A DNA stretch of 64,000 nt from Streptococcus sp. SN-1. GTDB taxonomy: Bacteria; Bacillota; Bacilli; Lactobacillales; Streptococcaceae. The notes below the pieces were generated by a model that did not search any database, had not been told where the DNA came from, and was given only the letters and a program-made list of their open reading frames with translations. Shown here one piece after another: positions 9,296 through 21,250 of this stretch. Both the position numbers and the translations under genes were made by a program. Position 1 is the first letter of the stretch; every line of letters starts with the position of its first letter. The stretch is from assembly GCF_041154385.1 (NCBI RefSeq), contig NZ_AP028929.1:372001-436000 (forward strand). Reading direction: 5' to 3'.

Positions 9296-10216
9296 CAGTA
9301 CGTTCCTACGCAAATATTGCTATTATCAAATATTGGGGAAAGAAAAAAGAAAAAGAGATGGTGCCTGCTACTAGCAGTATTTCTCTGACTTTGGAGAATA
9401 TGTATACGGAGACAACTTTGTCGCCTTTACCAGCCAATGTAACGGCTGACGAATTTTACATCAATGGTCAGCTACAAAATGAGGCGGAGCATGCCAAGAT
9501 GAGCAAGATTATTGACCGTTATCGTCCAGCTGGTGAGGGCTTTGTTCGAATTGATACTCAAAATAATATGCCGACTGCAGCGGGCTTGTCATCAAGTTCT
9601 AGTGGTTTGTCTGCCTTGGTCAAGGCTTGTAATGCTTATTTCAAGCTTGGTTTGAATCGGAGCCAGTTGGCGCAGGAGGCTAAATTTGCTTCAGGCTCTT
9701 CTTCTCGGAGTTTTTATGGACCACTAGGAGCCTGGGACAAGGATAGCGGAGAAATTTACCCTGTAGAGACAGACTTGAAACTAGCTATGATTATGTTGGT
9801 GCTAGAGGACAAGAAAAAACCAATTTCTAGCCGTGACGGTATGAAACTTTGTGTGGAAACCTCAACGACCTTTGACGACTGGGTGCGTCAGTCTGAGAAG
9901 GACTATCAGGATATGCTGGTTTATCTCAAAGAAAATAATTTTGCCAAGGTTGGGGAATTGACTGAGAAAAATGCCCTAGCTATGCACGCTACGACCAAAA
10001 CAGCATCACCAGCCTTTTCTTATCTGACGGATGCCTCTTATGAAGCCATGGACTTTGTTCGCCAGCTCCGTGAGCAAGGAGAAGCCTGCTACTTTACCAT
10101 GGATGCTGGTCCCAATGTCAAGGTCCTCTGTCAGGAGAAAGACTTGGAGCATTTATCAGAAATCTTCGGTCAACGTTATCGCTTGATTGTGTCAAAAACA
10201 AAGGATTTGAGCCAAG

Positions 10217-10230
<14 letters not shown>
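9277..10230 (+). CDS. mvaD: Diphosphomevalonate decarboxylase
   Basis: This enzyme decarboxylates 5-diphosphomevalonate with ATP to give isopentenyl diphosphate. The 317-residue GHMP-superfamily product starts MDREPVTVRSYANIAIIKYWGKK; the YANIAIIKYWGK block is a family signature. It has the phosphate-binding loop MPTAAGLSSSSSG at about residues 99-111 and the catalytic-region ETSTTFDDW and MDAGPNVK motifs further on. It overlaps mvk by 19 nt upstream and mvaK2 by 14 nt downstream, keeping the pathway enzymes in one transcript. Confidence 0.97.
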
Positions 10231-12232
<2,002 letters not shown>

Positions 12233-12265
12233 CCATCTTCAGACCGAGGTGACTTTTTTGAATTG

Positions 12266-12274
12266 TGATAAAAT
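12266..12274 (+). promoter_or_regulatory. Extended -10 promoter of liaFSR
   Basis: TGaTAAAAT lies about 20 nt before the liaF start codon. I did not find a clear LiaR operator by eye. Confidence 0.45.
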
Positions 12275-12294
12275 AGAAGGGTGAGGATGAACCT

Positions 12295-12993
12295 ATGAGA
12301 AAATTTAAAATCTTTTTATTTATCGAAGCCTGTCTTTTTACAGGAGCTCTGATTTTGATGGTATCAGAGCATTTTTCGCGTTTTCTGCTGATTTTATTCC
12401 TCTTTTTGCTTTTGATTCGCTATTACACTGGTAAAGAGGGAAATAACCTTCTTTTGGTGGTGGCAACCATTCTCTTCTTTTTCATCGTCATGCTCAATCC
12501 TTTTGTCATTCTAGCTATTTTTGTTGCGGTTATATACAGCCTCTTTCTTCTTTATCCGATGATGAACCAGGAAAAAGAGCAGACCAATTTGGTTTTTGAA
12601 GAGGTAGTGACGGTTAAGAAGGAGAAAAATCGTTGGTTTGGAAATCTCCATCATTTTTCAAGTTACCAGACTTGCCAGTTTGATGATATCAATCTCTTTC
12701 GCCTCATGGGCAAGGACACTATTCATCTGGAGAGGGTTATCCTAACCAATCATGACAATGTCATTATCCTCAGAAAGATGGTAGGAACGACCAAAATCAT
12801 TGTGCCTGTAGATGTGGAAGTCAGTCTCAGTGTTAACTGTCTCTATGGGGATTTGACTTTCTTCAACCAGCCCAAGCGAGCCCTCCGCAATGAACACTAT
12901 CATCAGGAAACAAGAGACTATCTCAAGAGTAATAAGAGTGTTAAGATTTTCTTGATCACTATGATTGGGGATGTTGAGGTGGTCAGAGGATGA
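12295..12993 (+). CDS. liaF: LiaF/VraT-like membrane regulator of envelope stress
   Basis: LiaF proteins are membrane partners that keep the LiaS kinase inactive until lipid II-acting antibiotics or other wall damage appear. The 232-residue product has four hydrophobic segments in residues 5-92 and a soluble C-terminal DUF2154-like domain with IHLERVILTNHDNVIILRK and a beta-rich tail. The gene follows its own promoter and overlaps liaS by 4 nt. In pneumococcus this is the first gene of the TCS03 locus. Confidence 0.9.
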   Translation: MRKFKIFLFIEACLFTGALILMVSEHFSRFLLILFLFLLLIRYYTGKEGNNLLLVVATILFFFIVMLNPFVILAIFVAVIYSLFLLYPMMNQEKEQTNLVFEEVVTVKKEKNRWFGNLHHFSSYQTCQFDDINLFRLMGKDTIHLERVILTNHDNVIILRKMVGTTKIIVPVDVEVSLSVNCLYGDLTFFNQPKRALRNEHYHQETRDYLKSNKSVKIFLITMIGDVEVVRG

Positions 12994-13985
12994 AAAAACA
13001 AGCCTATGTAATGATTGCTCTAACCTCCTTTCTGTTTGTCTTATTTTTCTCCCACAGCTTGCTGGAAATTCTTGATTTTGACTGGTCTATTTTCTTGCAT
13101 GATGTCGAAAAAACAGAAAAATTTGTCTTTTTGTTGTTGGTCTTCAGCATGTCCATGACCTGTCTCTTAGCCCTATTTTGGCGAGGTATTGAAGAGCTTT
13201 CTCTAAGAAAAATGCAGGCTAATCTCAAGCGTTTATTGGCAGGTCAAGAAGTGGTTCAGGTTGCAGATACAGATTTGGATGCCAGTTTCAAGTCCTTGTC
13301 AGGTAAACTTAACCTTTTGACAGAAGCTCTTCAAAAGGCTGAAAATCACAGTCTTGCTCAGGAAGAGGAAATTATTGAGAAAGAACGGAAGCGAATTGCT
13401 CGGGATTTGCACGATACGGTCAGTCAGGAGTTGTTTGCGGCCCACATGATTTTGTCAGGTGTCAGTCAGCAGGCTTTGAAGCTTGATAGAGAAAAGATGC
13501 AGATCCAGTTGCAGAGTGTCACAGCTATTTTAGAAACTGCCCAGAAGGACTTGAGAGTCTTGCTCCTGCATTTGCGACCAGTTGAATTGGAGCAGAAGAG
13601 TCTGGTTGAGGGAATCCAAATCCTCTTGAAAGAGCTTGAGGACAAGAGTGATCTCAAGGTTAGTTTCAAGCAAAATGTAACGAAATTGCCTAAGAAAATC
13701 GAGGAGCATATCTTCCGTATCCTGCAAGAGTTAATCAGCAATACCCTCCGCCATGCCCAGGCCTCCTGTTTGGATGTCTATCTCTATCAGACGGATTTTG
13801 AATTGCAGCTGAAGGTGGTGGACAATGGGATTGGTTTCCAGTTAGGGAGTTTAGACGACTTGAGTTATGGACTGCGAAATATCAAAGAGAGGGTTGAAGA
13901 TATGGCTGGAACAGTTCAACTCTTGACAGCTCCCAAGCAAGGGCTGGCGGTTGACATCCGTATTCCCCTGCTCGATAAGGAATGA
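12990..13985 (+). CDS. liaS: Sensor histidine kinase LiaS (VraS/HK03)
   Basis: This intramembrane-sensing kinase detects envelope stress and phosphorylates LiaR. The 331-residue product has two transmembrane helices (about residues 7-24 and 45-65) with almost no extracellular loop, a linker, a HisKA_3 dimerisation helix with phospho-acceptor His141 (RIARDLHDTVSQEL), and an HATPase domain with LQELISNTLRHAQ near 245-257 and VVDNGIGF near 273-280. It overlaps liaF by 4 nt (ATGA). Its stop lies 11 nt before the liaR start. Confidence 0.95.
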   Translation: MKKQAYVMIALTSFLFVLFFSHSLLEILDFDWSIFLHDVEKTEKFVFLLLVFSMSMTCLLALFWRGIEELSLRKMQANLKRLLAGQEVVQVADTDLDASFKSLSGKLNLLTEALQKAENHSLAQEEEIIEKERKRIARDLHDTVSQELFAAHMILSGVSQQALKLDREKMQIQLQSVTAILETAQKDLRVLLLHLRPVELEQKSLVEGIQILLKELEDKSDLKVSFKQNVTKLPKKIEEHIFRILQELISNTLRHAQASCLDVYLYQTDFELQLKVVDNGIGFQLGSLDDLSYGLRNIKERVEDMAGTVQLLTAPKQGLAVDIRIPLLDKE

Positions 13986-13998
13986 TAAAGGAGTAAAG

Positions 13999-14631
13999 AT
14001 GAAAATTTTACTAGTAGATGACCATGAGATGGTCCGATTGGGCTTGAAAAGCTACTTTGACCTCCAAGATGATGTAGAAGTTGTGGGTGAGGCGGCCAAC
14101 GGGGCTCAAGGTATTGACTTGGCCTTGGAATTGCGTCCGGATGTCATTGTCATGGATATCGTCATGCCTGAGATGAATGGAATTGACGCGACCTTGGCCA
14201 TCCTCAAAGAATGGCCTGAAGCCAAGATTTTGATTGTGACCTCTTACTTAGACAATGAAAAAATCATGCCGGTCTTGAATGCAGGTGCTAGGGGCTATAT
14301 GCTCAAGACTTCTAGTGCAGATGAATTGCTCCATGCTGTCCGCAAGGTAGCTGCTGGGGAGTTAGCCATTGAGCAGGAGGTCAGCAAGAAGGTCGAATAC
14401 CACCGCAATCATATGGAACTTCACGAGGAATTGACTGCGCGTGAACGAGATGTACTTCAGCTGATCGCCAAGGGATACGAAAATCAGCGCATCGCAGATG
14501 AACTCTTTATCTCTCTCAAGACGGTCAAGACCCACGTGTCCAACATTCTTGCCAAGCTTGAGGTTAGCGATCGCACTCAGGCAGCAGTCTATGCCTTCCA
14601 GCATCACTTGGTAGGGCATGAGGAGTTTTAA
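13999..14631 (+). CDS. liaR: Response regulator LiaR (VraR/RR03)
   Basis: LiaR is the NarL/LuxR-family regulator of the Lia envelope-stress response. The 210-residue product starts [15 protein letters not shown], has the acceptor Asp53 in [13 protein letters not shown], the receiver Lys near TSSADEL, and a C-terminal helix-turn-helix from about residue 145 ([20 protein letters not shown]). The ATG at 13999 follows AAAGGAG; a longer in-frame reading from 13951 would overlap liaS without a ribosome-binding site. Confidence 0.96.
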   Translation: MKILLVDDHEMVRLGLKSYFDLQDDVEVVGEAANGAQGIDLALELRPDVIVMDIVMPEMNGIDATLAILKEWPEAKILIVTSYLDNEKIMPVLNAGARGYMLKTSSADELLHAVRKVAAGELAIEQEVSKKVEYHRNHMELHEELTARERDVLQLIAKGYENQRIADELFISLKTVKTHVSNILAKLEVSDRTQAAVYAFQHHLVGHEEF

Positions 14632-14725
14632 CAGATATGCAAAAATGATATTGGAGAAATGGCTGAACTTAGCATCAAAGAAGCAAGCAAGTACCTCTAG
14701 CGTGATTGAAAAGCGCATTCATTAC

Positions 14726-14755
14726 TTGAAAAAAGTCGACCATTTATGTTATAAT
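14726..14755 (+). promoter_or_regulatory. Promoter of tig
   Basis: TTGAAA (14726-14731) and TATAAT (14750-14755) are separated by 18 nt, 36 nt before the tig start codon. Confidence 0.75.
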
Positions 14756-14791
14756 AGACTGTATTTAAAAATTTTAAGGAGAAATGACAGA

Positions 14792-16075
14792 ATGTCTGTA
14801 TCATTTGAAAACAAAGAAACAAACCGTGGTGTCTTGACTTTCACTATCTCTCAAGACCAAATCAAACCAGAATTGGACCGTGTCTTCAACTCAGTGAAGA
14901 AATCTCTTAATGTTCCAGGTTTCCGTAAAGGTCACCTTCCACGCCCTATCTTCGACAAGAAATTTGGTGAAGAATCACTTTACCAAGACGTTATGAACGC
15001 TCTTTTGCCAAACGCTTATGAAGCAGCTGTAAAAGAAGCTGGTCTTGAAGTCGTTGCTCAACCAAAAATTGATGTAACTTCAATGGAAAAAGGTCAAGAC
15101 TGGGTTATCACTGCTGAAGTCGTTACAAAACCTGAAGTAAAATTGGGTGACTACAAAAACCTTGAAGTATCAGTTGATGTAGAAAAAGAAGTAACTGACG
15201 CTGACGTTGAAGAGCGTATTGAACGCGAACGCAACAACTTGGCTGAATTGGTTATCAAAGACGCTGCTGCTGAAAACGGCGACACTGTTGTCATCGACTT
15301 CGTTGGTTCTATCGACGGTGTTGAATTTGACGGTGGAAAAGGTGAAAACTTCTCACTTGGACTTGGTTCAGGTCAATTCATCCCTGGTTTTGAAGACCAA
15401 TTGGTAGGTCACTCAGCTGGCGAAACTGTTGACGTTATCGTAACATTCCCAGAAGACTACCAAGCAGAAGACCTTGCAGGTAAAGAAGCTAAATTCGTGA
15501 CAACTATCCACGAAGTAAAAGCTAAAGAAGTTCCAGCTCTTGACGATGAGCTTGCAAAAGACATTGACGAAGAAGTTGAAACACTTGCTGAATTGAAAGA
15601 AAAATACCGCAAGGAATTGGCTGCTGCTAAAGAAGAAGCTTACAAAGATGCAGTTGAAGGTGCAGCAATTGATAAAGCTGTAGAAAACGCTGAAATCGTA
15701 GAACTTCCAGAAGAAATGATTCACGAAGAAGTTCACCGTTCAGTAAACGAATTCCTTGGAAACTTGCAACGTCAAGGTATCAACCCTGACATGTACTTCC
15801 AAATCACTGGAACTACTCAAGAAGACCTTCATAATCAATACCAAGCAGAAGCTGAGTCACGTACTAAGACTAACCTTGTTATCGAAGCAGTTGCGAAAGC
15901 TGAAGGATTTGATGCTTCAGAAGAAGAAATCCAAAAAGAAGTTGAGCAATTGGCAGCAGACTACAACATGGAAGTTGCTCAAGTACAAAGCTTGCTTTCA
16001 GCTGATATGTTGAAACACGATATCACAATCAAAAAAGCTGTTGAATTGATTACAAGCACAGCAACAGTTAAATAA
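14792..16075 (+). CDS. tig: Trigger factor (ribosome-associated chaperone and prolyl isomerase)
   Basis: Trigger factor binds the ribosomal exit tunnel and folds nascent chains; in streptococci it is also tied to secretion (the ropA name). The 427-residue product has the N-terminal ribosome-binding domain with [15 protein letters not shown] near residues 40-55, the FKBP-type isomerase domain (about 150-245, [19 protein letters not shown]) and the helical C-terminal chaperone domain. I chose the ATG at 14792 after AAGGAG; in-frame extension to 14618 would cross the promoter. Codon use is strongly biased, as expected for an abundant protein. Confidence 0.97.
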   Translation: MSVSFENKETNRGVLTFTISQDQIKPELDRVFNSVKKSLNVPGFRKGHLPRPIFDKKFGEESLYQDVMNALLPNAYEAAVKEAGLEVVAQPKIDVTSMEKGQDWVITAEVVTKPEVKLGDYKNLEVSVDVEKEVTDADVEERIERERNNLAELVIKDAAAENGDTVVIDFVGSIDGVEFDGGKGENFSLGLGSGQFIPGFEDQLVGHSAGETVDVIVTFPEDYQAEDLAGKEAKFVTTIHEVKAKEVPALDDELAKDIDEEVETLAELKEKYRKELAAAKEEAYKDAVEGAAIDKAVENAEIVELPEEMIHEEVHRSVNEFLGNLQRQGINPDMYFQITGTTQEDLHNQYQAEAESRTKTNLVIEAVAKAEGFDASEEEIQKEVEQLAADYNMEVAQVQSLLSADMLKHDITIKKAVELITSTATVK

Positions 16076-16087
16076 TATTAATAAACA

Positions 16088-16116
16088 AAAAGCCCACCTG
16101 ATTAGGTGGGTTTTCT
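16088..16116. terminator. Bidirectional terminator between tig and recD2
   Basis: AAAAGCCCACCT and AGGTGGGTTTT form a stem around GATT. T-rich tails on both strands suit the convergent genes tig and recD2. Confidence 0.85.
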
Positions 16117-16122
16117 TTTGCA

Positions 16123-18489
16123 CTATTTTCCAAAAATCTCTTTGAGATCTGCGTCAGTAATCCCAATCATGGCTGGGATGCTGTCCCAGTTTTCTTCTGT
16201 TAGGATGTAGGATTGTTCAGAGGTGCTTGATGTGGCAGTTTCAGAGACCGCTTGTTGCTTTTCTTCAACAGTTTCCAATAAGTCACTGAAACGTTCAATT
16301 AGATAGGTTTTTCGGGCAGTTCCGATATGTTGGGTAGCATAGTCAAAGGCCTGTAATTCGCCTAGTAAGATAAGCTTGCTTTTGGCGCGTGTAATGGCTG
16401 TGTAGATGAGATTGCGCTCCAGCATACGTCGGCTAGCACTGGTGATAGGTAGGATGACAACAGGGAACTCACTTCCCTGTGATTTATGGATGCTCATGGC
16501 ATAGGCCAGGCGAATCTTGTACCATTCGTTACGTGGGTATGAGACTTCATTGCCATCAAAATCAATGACAATCTCGTCTTGCTTCGATTCGGTATATTTA
16601 CCAGGAATTAGGTCTGTGATGGCTCCTAAATCTCCATTAAAGACATTGATTTCAGCATCGTTGACCAAATGAATGACCTTGTCTCCCTTGCGATAGTGGC
16701 ACTGGGGAGCTTCAAAACTGAGTTGATCTTTTTGTGTTGGATTGAGCAGGTCTTGCATGAGCTGGTTGATAGTATCAATCCCTGCCGTCCCTCGGTACAT
16801 GGGAGCCAGAACTTGGATATCACGGGCAGGGATACCACTTCTGAGGGCAGCGCCTAAGATTTTCTCAATCGTAGCAGGAATATGTCCGCTAGCAATTTCA
16901 AAGTAGGAACGGTCAGCTTTTTTCTGGGTGAAATCAGCTGGCAAGATGCCCTGTCGAATCTGACTAGCTAGGGTAACGATGGTTGATTCTTCGCTTTGTC
17001 GGTAAATTTTTTCCAAACGAGTCTGAGGAATTAAGGGAATATGAAGCAGGTCCGCTAGAACCTGTCCAGGGCTGACAGACGGTAGCTGATCGCTATCTCC
17101 CACGATGAGAATTTTACTGTTAGAAGAGATGTTGGAGAAGAGTTGGTTGGCTAGCCAAGTGTCTACCATGGAAAATTCATCCACGATAATAAAATCGGCA
17201 TCCAGATAATCTTCCAGATGACTGGTATCATCGTCACCTGTCATTCCTAAATGACGGTGTATGGTCGCGCTTGGCAAGCCTGTTAATTCATTCATGCGCC
17301 TAGCAGCTCGACCAGTTGGAGCAGCAAGAAGAATGGGCAAATTGCTTTTTTTCCTGAGGTCAAGTCCTTCTAAGAGGGCATAAACAGCTATGATCCCATT
17401 GATAACAGTTGTCTTACCAGTACCAGGTCCACCTGTCAGGATAAAGACCTTGTTCTGGATAGCGTCACAAATAGCCTGTTTTTGAATGCTATCATACTCA
17501 ATCTCCAGCTCATCCTCGACAGTAGCGATATGTTTTTGAATTGTTTCTAAATCATGACTCTTTTGTTTTCCTTTTTCAAGGATACGAACCAAGTGACTGC
17601 GGATGCCTTCCTCAGCGAAAAAGAGGCTGTTATCAAAGATTTTGGTATCAATTTGCTGAACCTTGTCTTCTTCGATTAGGTAGGAGAGTTCTTGAGCAAC
17701 TTGGCTGGGGTCCAGTTCCACGGGGCGGGAAGATTCAAGAAGAGTTAGAGTTTGTTCTAGCAAATCCCGTGCTTCAACATAGGTATCCCCTGTTTCCATA
17801 CAGGCCTGAAAAAGACTGTGAACTAGACCGGCACGAAAGCGCTCAGGAGCCTGACTTTCAATACCTAGTTCCTCTGCTAGTTGGTCAGCAATGGTAAAGC
17901 CCAAACCCTTGATATCCTCAACCAACTGGTAGGGATAGTTTTCAACCACATCAAGGGTTTCTTCCTTGTAAAAGTCTTGAATCTGGAAGGCTAGTTTATT
18001 GGGAATGCCGTAGTTGGCAAGTTTGGCCAAGACCATCTCTGTTCCGTAGTTGAGGCGGAGAGCGGAGACGAAAGCCTCACGATTTTTGGCAGATAGTCCT
18101 GCGATGCCTTCTAACTTTTCTGGGTGTTGCAAAATTTCGTCAATGGTATTGTCGCCATAGGTATCCACAATTTTCTGAGCAGTTTTGAGACCAATTCCCT
18201 TGAAATGGCTACTTGAAAAGTACTTAACCAATCCCTTGCTAGTTGGTTTTGAGCGTTCATACCGGCTGATTTGCAGTTGTTCCCCATACTTGGAGTGCTG
18301 GACAATTTGCCCCCAAAAAGTATAGTCTTCTCCCTCAATCACGTCAGCCATGGTGCCGGTGACAATGATTTCAAAATCATCAAAATCCTCTGCGTCCGTA
18401 TCTTCGACTTCTAGGAGGAGGATACGATAAAAATTGCTGGGATTTTCAAAAATAATCCGTTCAATGGTTCCTGAAAAATAAACTTCCAT
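16123..18489 (-). CDS. recD2: RecD2-type ATP-dependent DNA helicase
   Basis: RecD2 is a 5'-3' superfamily 1B helicase found in bacteria without RecBC and involved in replication-fork and repair processes. The 788-residue product has an N-terminal OB-like and helix-hairpin-helix region (about residues 1-330), then the motor with Walker A LTGGPGTGKTT near residues 350-360, Walker B IIVDEFSMVD near 425-434, GDSDQLPSV near 457-465 and the C-terminal motifs AYAMSIHKSQGSEF and YTAITRAKSKL. It stands alone upstream of a BOX element and faces tig. Confidence 0.95.
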   Translation of the reverse strand: MEVYFSGTIERIIFENPSNFYRILLLEVEDTDAEDFDDFEIIVTGTMADVIEGEDYTFWGQIVQHSKYGEQLQISRYERSKPTSKGLVKYFSSSHFKGIGLKTAQKIVDTYGDNTIDEILQHPEKLEGIAGLSAKNREAFVSALRLNYGTEMVLAKLANYGIPNKLAFQIQDFYKEETLDVVENYPYQLVEDIKGLGFTIADQLAEELGIESQAPERFRAGLVHSLFQACMETGDTYVEARDLLEQTLTLLESSRPVELDPSQVAQELSYLIEEDKVQQIDTKIFDNSLFFAEEGIRSHLVRILEKGKQKSHDLETIQKHIATVEDELEIEYDSIQKQAICDAIQNKVFILTGGPGTGKTTVINGIIAVYALLEGLDLRKKSNLPILLAAPTGRAARRMNELTGLPSATIHRHLGMTGDDDTSHLEDYLDADFIIVDEFSMVDTWLANQLFSNISSNSKILIVGDSDQLPSVSPGQVLADLLHIPLIPQTRLEKIYRQSEESTIVTLASQIRQGILPADFTQKKADRSYFEIASGHIPATIEKILGAALRSGIPARDIQVLAPMYRGTAGIDTINQLMQDLLNPTQKDQLSFEAPQCHYRKGDKVIHLVNDAEINVFNGDLGAITDLIPGKYTESKQDEIVIDFDGNEVSYPRNEWYKIRLAYAMSIHKSQGSEFPVVILPITSASRRMLERNLIYTAITRAKSKLILLGELQAFDYATQHIGTARKTYLIERFSDLLETVEEKQQAVSETATSSTSEQSYILTEENWDSIPAMIGITDADLKEIFGK

Positions 18490-18535
18490 AAAATTCCTTT
18501 GTATGAATAGGTGAGAGTTGGGATTGTTTTTATTT

Positions 18536-18652
18536 TATACTCTTCGAAAATATCTTCAAACCACGTCAGCTTCCATCTGCAACCTCAAAACAGTATTTTG
18601 AGCAACCTGCGGCTAGCTTCCTAGTTTGCTCTTTGATTTTCATTGAGTATAA
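18536..18652. repeat. BOX repeat element (copy 1)
   Basis: The ends are the BOX termini: TATACTCTTCGAAAAT at the left and CATTGAGTATA at the right, with an inner AACCACGTCAGCTTCCATC segment and CTCAAAACAGTATTTTGAG. It lacks the long boxA core seen in copy 3. It lies between recD2 and lepB and is very similar in sequence and orientation to the copy at 21251. Confidence 0.85.
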
Positions 18653-18708
18653 CTTTGTTTCTATCTTAATCAAACTGGATAGTGAATAATCATCGTCTCA
18701 CGATAGAA

Positions 18709-18741
18709 GAAGAGGCTGAGATTGTTGATTCTCGGCCTCTT
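18709..18741 (-). terminator. Possible terminator of rnhC-lepB
   Basis: AAGAGGCTGAGA and TCTCGGCCTCTT form a strong stem just downstream of lepB. The minus-strand tail is only moderately T-rich (CTTCTTCT), so termination efficiency is uncertain. Confidence 0.4.
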
Positions 18742-18748
18742 AGGTCTC

Positions 18749-19363
18749 TTAAAATGTTCCGATACGGGTGATTGGCCAGAAGCGGAATTTAGCTTCCCCT
18801 GTGATATCTTTTGCTTTAAAAGTACCTACGTGACGACTGTCGCTCGAAACCAAGCGGTCGTCTCCGAGGAGAAGGTATTCTCCTTCTGGGACAGTAAAGC
18901 TAAAGTTGGTGTTGTAGTTGACATCAACTGTGAAGGCTTGAGCCTTTTCCGCAATACTTCTAAAGAAGGTTCCTTTATTTCCTTCAAAGCCCTTGCCTGA
19001 GTAAGTGCTTTGGAGTTTGTCGTCCTTGAAACGTTTGATGTAGTCAGCTAGGTAAGGTTCGTCCGTCTCTTTATCATTGATGTAAAGTTTATCGTTTTCG
19101 TAACGGATGGTATCGCCAGGTATTCCGATAACACGTTTGACAATGTCCTTATTGGCATCTTCCTCATGGGCCACCACGATATCAAAACGGTCAATAGGGA
19201 GGTGCTTAACGACAAAGAGAATTTCGCCATCCGCTAGAGTAGGATCCATGGAATGTCCTTCTACGCGGACGTTACTCCAAAAAAAGATACGACTTAAAGC
19301 TAGTAATGACAGAATCAGGAGGAATAATCCCCACTCTTTTAGGAAATTTTTAAATGAATTCAT
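18749..19363 (-). CDS. lepB: Signal peptidase I
   Basis: This membrane serine protease removes signal peptides from secreted proteins. The 204-residue product has an N-terminal transmembrane helix (about residues 8-28), catalytic Ser38 in VEGHSMDPTL, catalytic Lys76 in DIVKRVIGIPGD, and the C-terminal LLGDDRLVSSDSR motif near residues 168-180. The ATG lies 3 nt beyond the rnhC stop, so the two form an operon. It is the only signal peptidase in the window and could process the KxYKxGKxW adhesins encoded further on, although that is inference. Confidence 0.95.
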   Translation of the reverse strand: MNSFKNFLKEWGLFLLILSLLALSRIFFWSNVRVEGHSMDPTLADGEILFVVKHLPIDRFDIVVAHEEDANKDIVKRVIGIPGDTIRYENDKLYINDKETDEPYLADYIKRFKDDKLQSTYSGKGFEGNKGTFFRSIAEKAQAFTVDVNYNTNFSFTVPEGEYLLLGDDRLVSSDSRHVGTFKAKDITGEAKFRFWPITRIGTF

Positions 19364-19366
19364 AAC

Positions 19367-20248
19367 TTACCTTTCTAAGCGTTTTTTCGCTTTTTCAGTA
19401 TTTTTAAAGTGCAGTTTGGCGCAGAAGTTGAGTCCCTGCATACCATAGGCTTTCAAAATCTGGCTAGCCACCTTATCAGAAGCCGTTCCAGCTCCACTTG
19501 GAAGTTGATAGCCTAGTTCTCGTCCCAGATTTTCAAGATTTTCCAGAAAGAGATCACGCGCAATGATAGAAGAAACTGCTACAGCCAAGTATTTGCCCTC
19601 AGCCTTTTCTTCTAAGCTGATAGGATTGCTGAAACGATTGGCCTCTTGTGCCAAGTACTTGTCATAATTTTTAGCACTGGTAAAGGCATCAATCACAATT
19701 TTCTCAGGTTGAACACCTTTTTGAAGGAGGAGATAGATAGCCTGATTATGGAGGGCAACCTTAACTGAAACAGCATTGTAGCGGTCTCCGATGACCTCGT
19801 TGTACTTGCTTGGTGAGAGAAGCAGTGCCTGGTGCTGGATTTTTTCCTTGAGGATAGGAGCAATCTGACGAATCTTTTGGTCGGTCAGAGTCTTGGAATC
19901 CCCCACACCAAGTTTTCGTAAGAAATCATGCTGGTCAGGTGTGACAAAGGAAGCCACGACTGCAAGCCCACCAAAGTAGGAACCATTTCCAACCTCATCC
20001 GTCCCAATCAAAGGAAGATTTTGACCGCTAGTTTCCTCTACAACTTGATAGCCAAAGAAACTAGCATATTTCTCGGCTCCTTCCCCCTGAAGCAAGACCT
20101 TTCCAGAAGTATAGATAGAAACGGTAGCTTGAGGTAGTCGCAAAAAGTAGCGAATATAGGGATTTTTGCTGGGAGCCAGACTAGTTTGATAGTGTTCAAG
20201 AAAAGCCTGAATCTCCTTTTCGCTTGGTGTGAGTGTTATACTTGCCAT
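19367..20248 (-). CDS. rnhC: Ribonuclease HIII
   Basis: RNase HIII hydrolyses the RNA strand of RNA-DNA hybrids, including R-loops. The 293-residue product has the N-terminal TBP-like domain (about residues 1-75) that distinguishes HIII from HII, then the nuclease fold with catalytic Asp-Glu at residues 84-85 ([14 protein letters not shown]), [10 protein letters not shown] near 190-199 and the later [11 protein letters not shown] segment with further acidic residues. Some annotations of this locus call it rnhB, but the N-terminal domain and DEVGNG motif favour HIII. It is upstream of lepB on the same strand and diverges from zapA. Confidence 0.93.
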   Translation of the reverse strand: MASITLTPSEKEIQAFLEHYQTSLAPSKNPYIRYFLRLPQATVSIYTSGKVLLQGEGAEKYASFFGYQVVEETSGQNLPLIGTDEVGNGSYFGGLAVVASFVTPDQHDFLRKLGVGDSKTLTDQKIRQIAPILKEKIQHQALLLSPSKYNEVIGDRYNAVSVKVALHNQAIYLLLQKGVQPEKIVIDAFTSAKNYDKYLAQEANRFSNPISLEEKAEGKYLAVAVSSIIARDLFLENLENLGRELGYQLPSGAGTASDKVASQILKAYGMQGLNFCAKLHFKNTEKAKKRLER

Positions 20249-20255
20249 AGTTTCT

Positions 20256-20285
20256 ATTGTACCATAAAAGCAGGCAAATTTGTAA
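20256..20285 (-). promoter_or_regulatory. Promoter of rnhC-lepB
   Basis: On the minus strand TTACAA and an extended -10 TGgTACAAT lie 18 nt apart. It diverges from the zapA promoter, so the two -35 regions nearly abut. Confidence 0.6.
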
Positions 20286-20288
20286 AAA

Positions 20289-20317
20289 CTGACAAAGTTA
20301 GCGAATTTTGGTATAAT
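20289..20317 (+). promoter_or_regulatory. Promoter of zapA-cvpA
   Basis: CTGACA (20289-20294) and extended TGgTATAAT (ending 20317) are separated by 17 nt, just upstream of the zapA ribosome-binding site. Confidence 0.65.
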
Positions 20318-20334
20318 ATCGTGAGGTGAATTTT

Positions 20335-20637
20335 ATGGCAAATCTAAATCGATTCAAATTTACATTCGGGAAAAAATCATTAACCTTGACAAGCGAGCAT
20401 GATAATCTTTTTATGGAGGAAATCGCTAAGGTTGCGACAGAAAAATACCAAGCAATTAAAGAACAAATGCCTAGTGCAGATGATGAAACAATCGCTCTTT
20501 TGTTGGTAGTTAACTGTTTGTCAACTCAACTCAGCCGTGAGATTGAATTTGACGATAAAGAACAAGAACTAGAAGAACTCCGTCACAAGCTTGTGACTTG
20601 CAAGCAAGAACAGAGCAAGATTGAGGATTCCTTATGA
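20335..20637 (+). CDS. zapA: ZapA-like cell division protein
   Basis: ZapA-type proteins bundle FtsZ filaments at the division ring. The 100-residue product starts MANLNRFKFTFGKKSLTL and ends in a long charged helix predicted to be a coiled coil (about residues 55-98), in line with the family. I chose the ATG at 20335 behind GAGGTGAA; the GTG at 20326 is inside that ribosome-binding site. Its stop overlaps the cvpA start (ATGA). The sequence is weakly conserved, so the name rests on size, helix pattern and gene order. Confidence 0.75.
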   Translation: MANLNRFKFTFGKKSLTLTSEHDNLFMEEIAKVATEKYQAIKEQMPSADDETIALLLVVNCLSTQLSREIEFDDKEQELEELRHKLVTCKQEQSKIEDSL

Positions 20638-21182
20638 TTTCACTCCTTCTTCTATTGGTCTTGGCTTGGGGATTTTATATCGGCTATCGGAGAGGTCTGC
20701 TCTTACAGGTTTATTACCTGATTTCAGCCATGGCATCGGCTTTTGTGGCTGGCCAGTTTTACAAGGGGCTTGGAGAACAATTCCATTTATTACTCCCTTA
20801 TGCAAATCCGCAGGAAGGTCAGGGGACTTTCTTTTTCCCATCAGATCAACTCTTTCAGTTGGATAAGGTCTTTTACGCAGGTATCGGCTACTTGTTGGTA
20901 TTTGGGATTGTCTATAGCATCGGTCGTTTGCTTGGTCTCCTCTTACACTTGATTCCTAGTAAAAAGCTTGGTGGTAAGTTGTTCCAAGTTTCAGCAGGTA
21001 TCTTGTCCATGTTGGTGACCTTGTTTGTCTTGCAGATGGCCTTGACAATCTTGGCAACCATCCCCATGGCAGCTATACAAAATCCTCTTGAAAAGAGTAT
21101 CGTCGCAAAACACATCATCCAGAGCATACCGGTAACAACCAGTTGGCTCAAACAAATCTGGGTGACAAATTTAATCGGATAA
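20634..21182 (+). CDS. CvpA family membrane protein
   Basis: The 182-residue product has four or so hydrophobic segments (about residues 1-15, 22-45, 78-105 and 118-150) and the family start MISLLLLLVLAWGFYIGYRRG. CvpA proteins are needed for colicin V production in E. coli, but their general function is unknown; the zapA-cvpA-mutS2 order recurs in Firmicutes. It overlaps zapA by 4 nt and ends in a hairpin terminator. Confidence 0.85.
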   Translation: MISLLLLLVLAWGFYIGYRRGLLLQVYYLISAMASAFVAGQFYKGLGEQFHLLLPYANPQEGQGTFFFPSDQLFQLDKVFYAGIGYLLVFGIVYSIGRLLGLLLHLIPSKKLGGKLFQVSAGILSMLVTLFVLQMALTILATIPMAAIQNPLEKSIVAKHIIQSIPVTTSWLKQIWVTNLIG

Positions 21183-21211
21183 AAAGGGCAGGAGTTTTCC
21201 TAGCCCTTTGT
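21181..21211 (+). terminator. Terminator of zapA-cvpA
   Basis: AAAAGGGC and GCCCTTT form the stem, with an inner AGGA/TCCT extension. The tail is short (TTTGTTT). Confidence 0.55.
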
Positions 21212-21250
21212 TTACAGATTTGACTAGAATCTATCAGAATGTAAAAAGCT

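Noticed and set aside
14618..14791. 58-residue N-terminal extension of trigger factor
   Set aside because: It crosses the tig promoter and overlaps liaR; the family start is at 14792.
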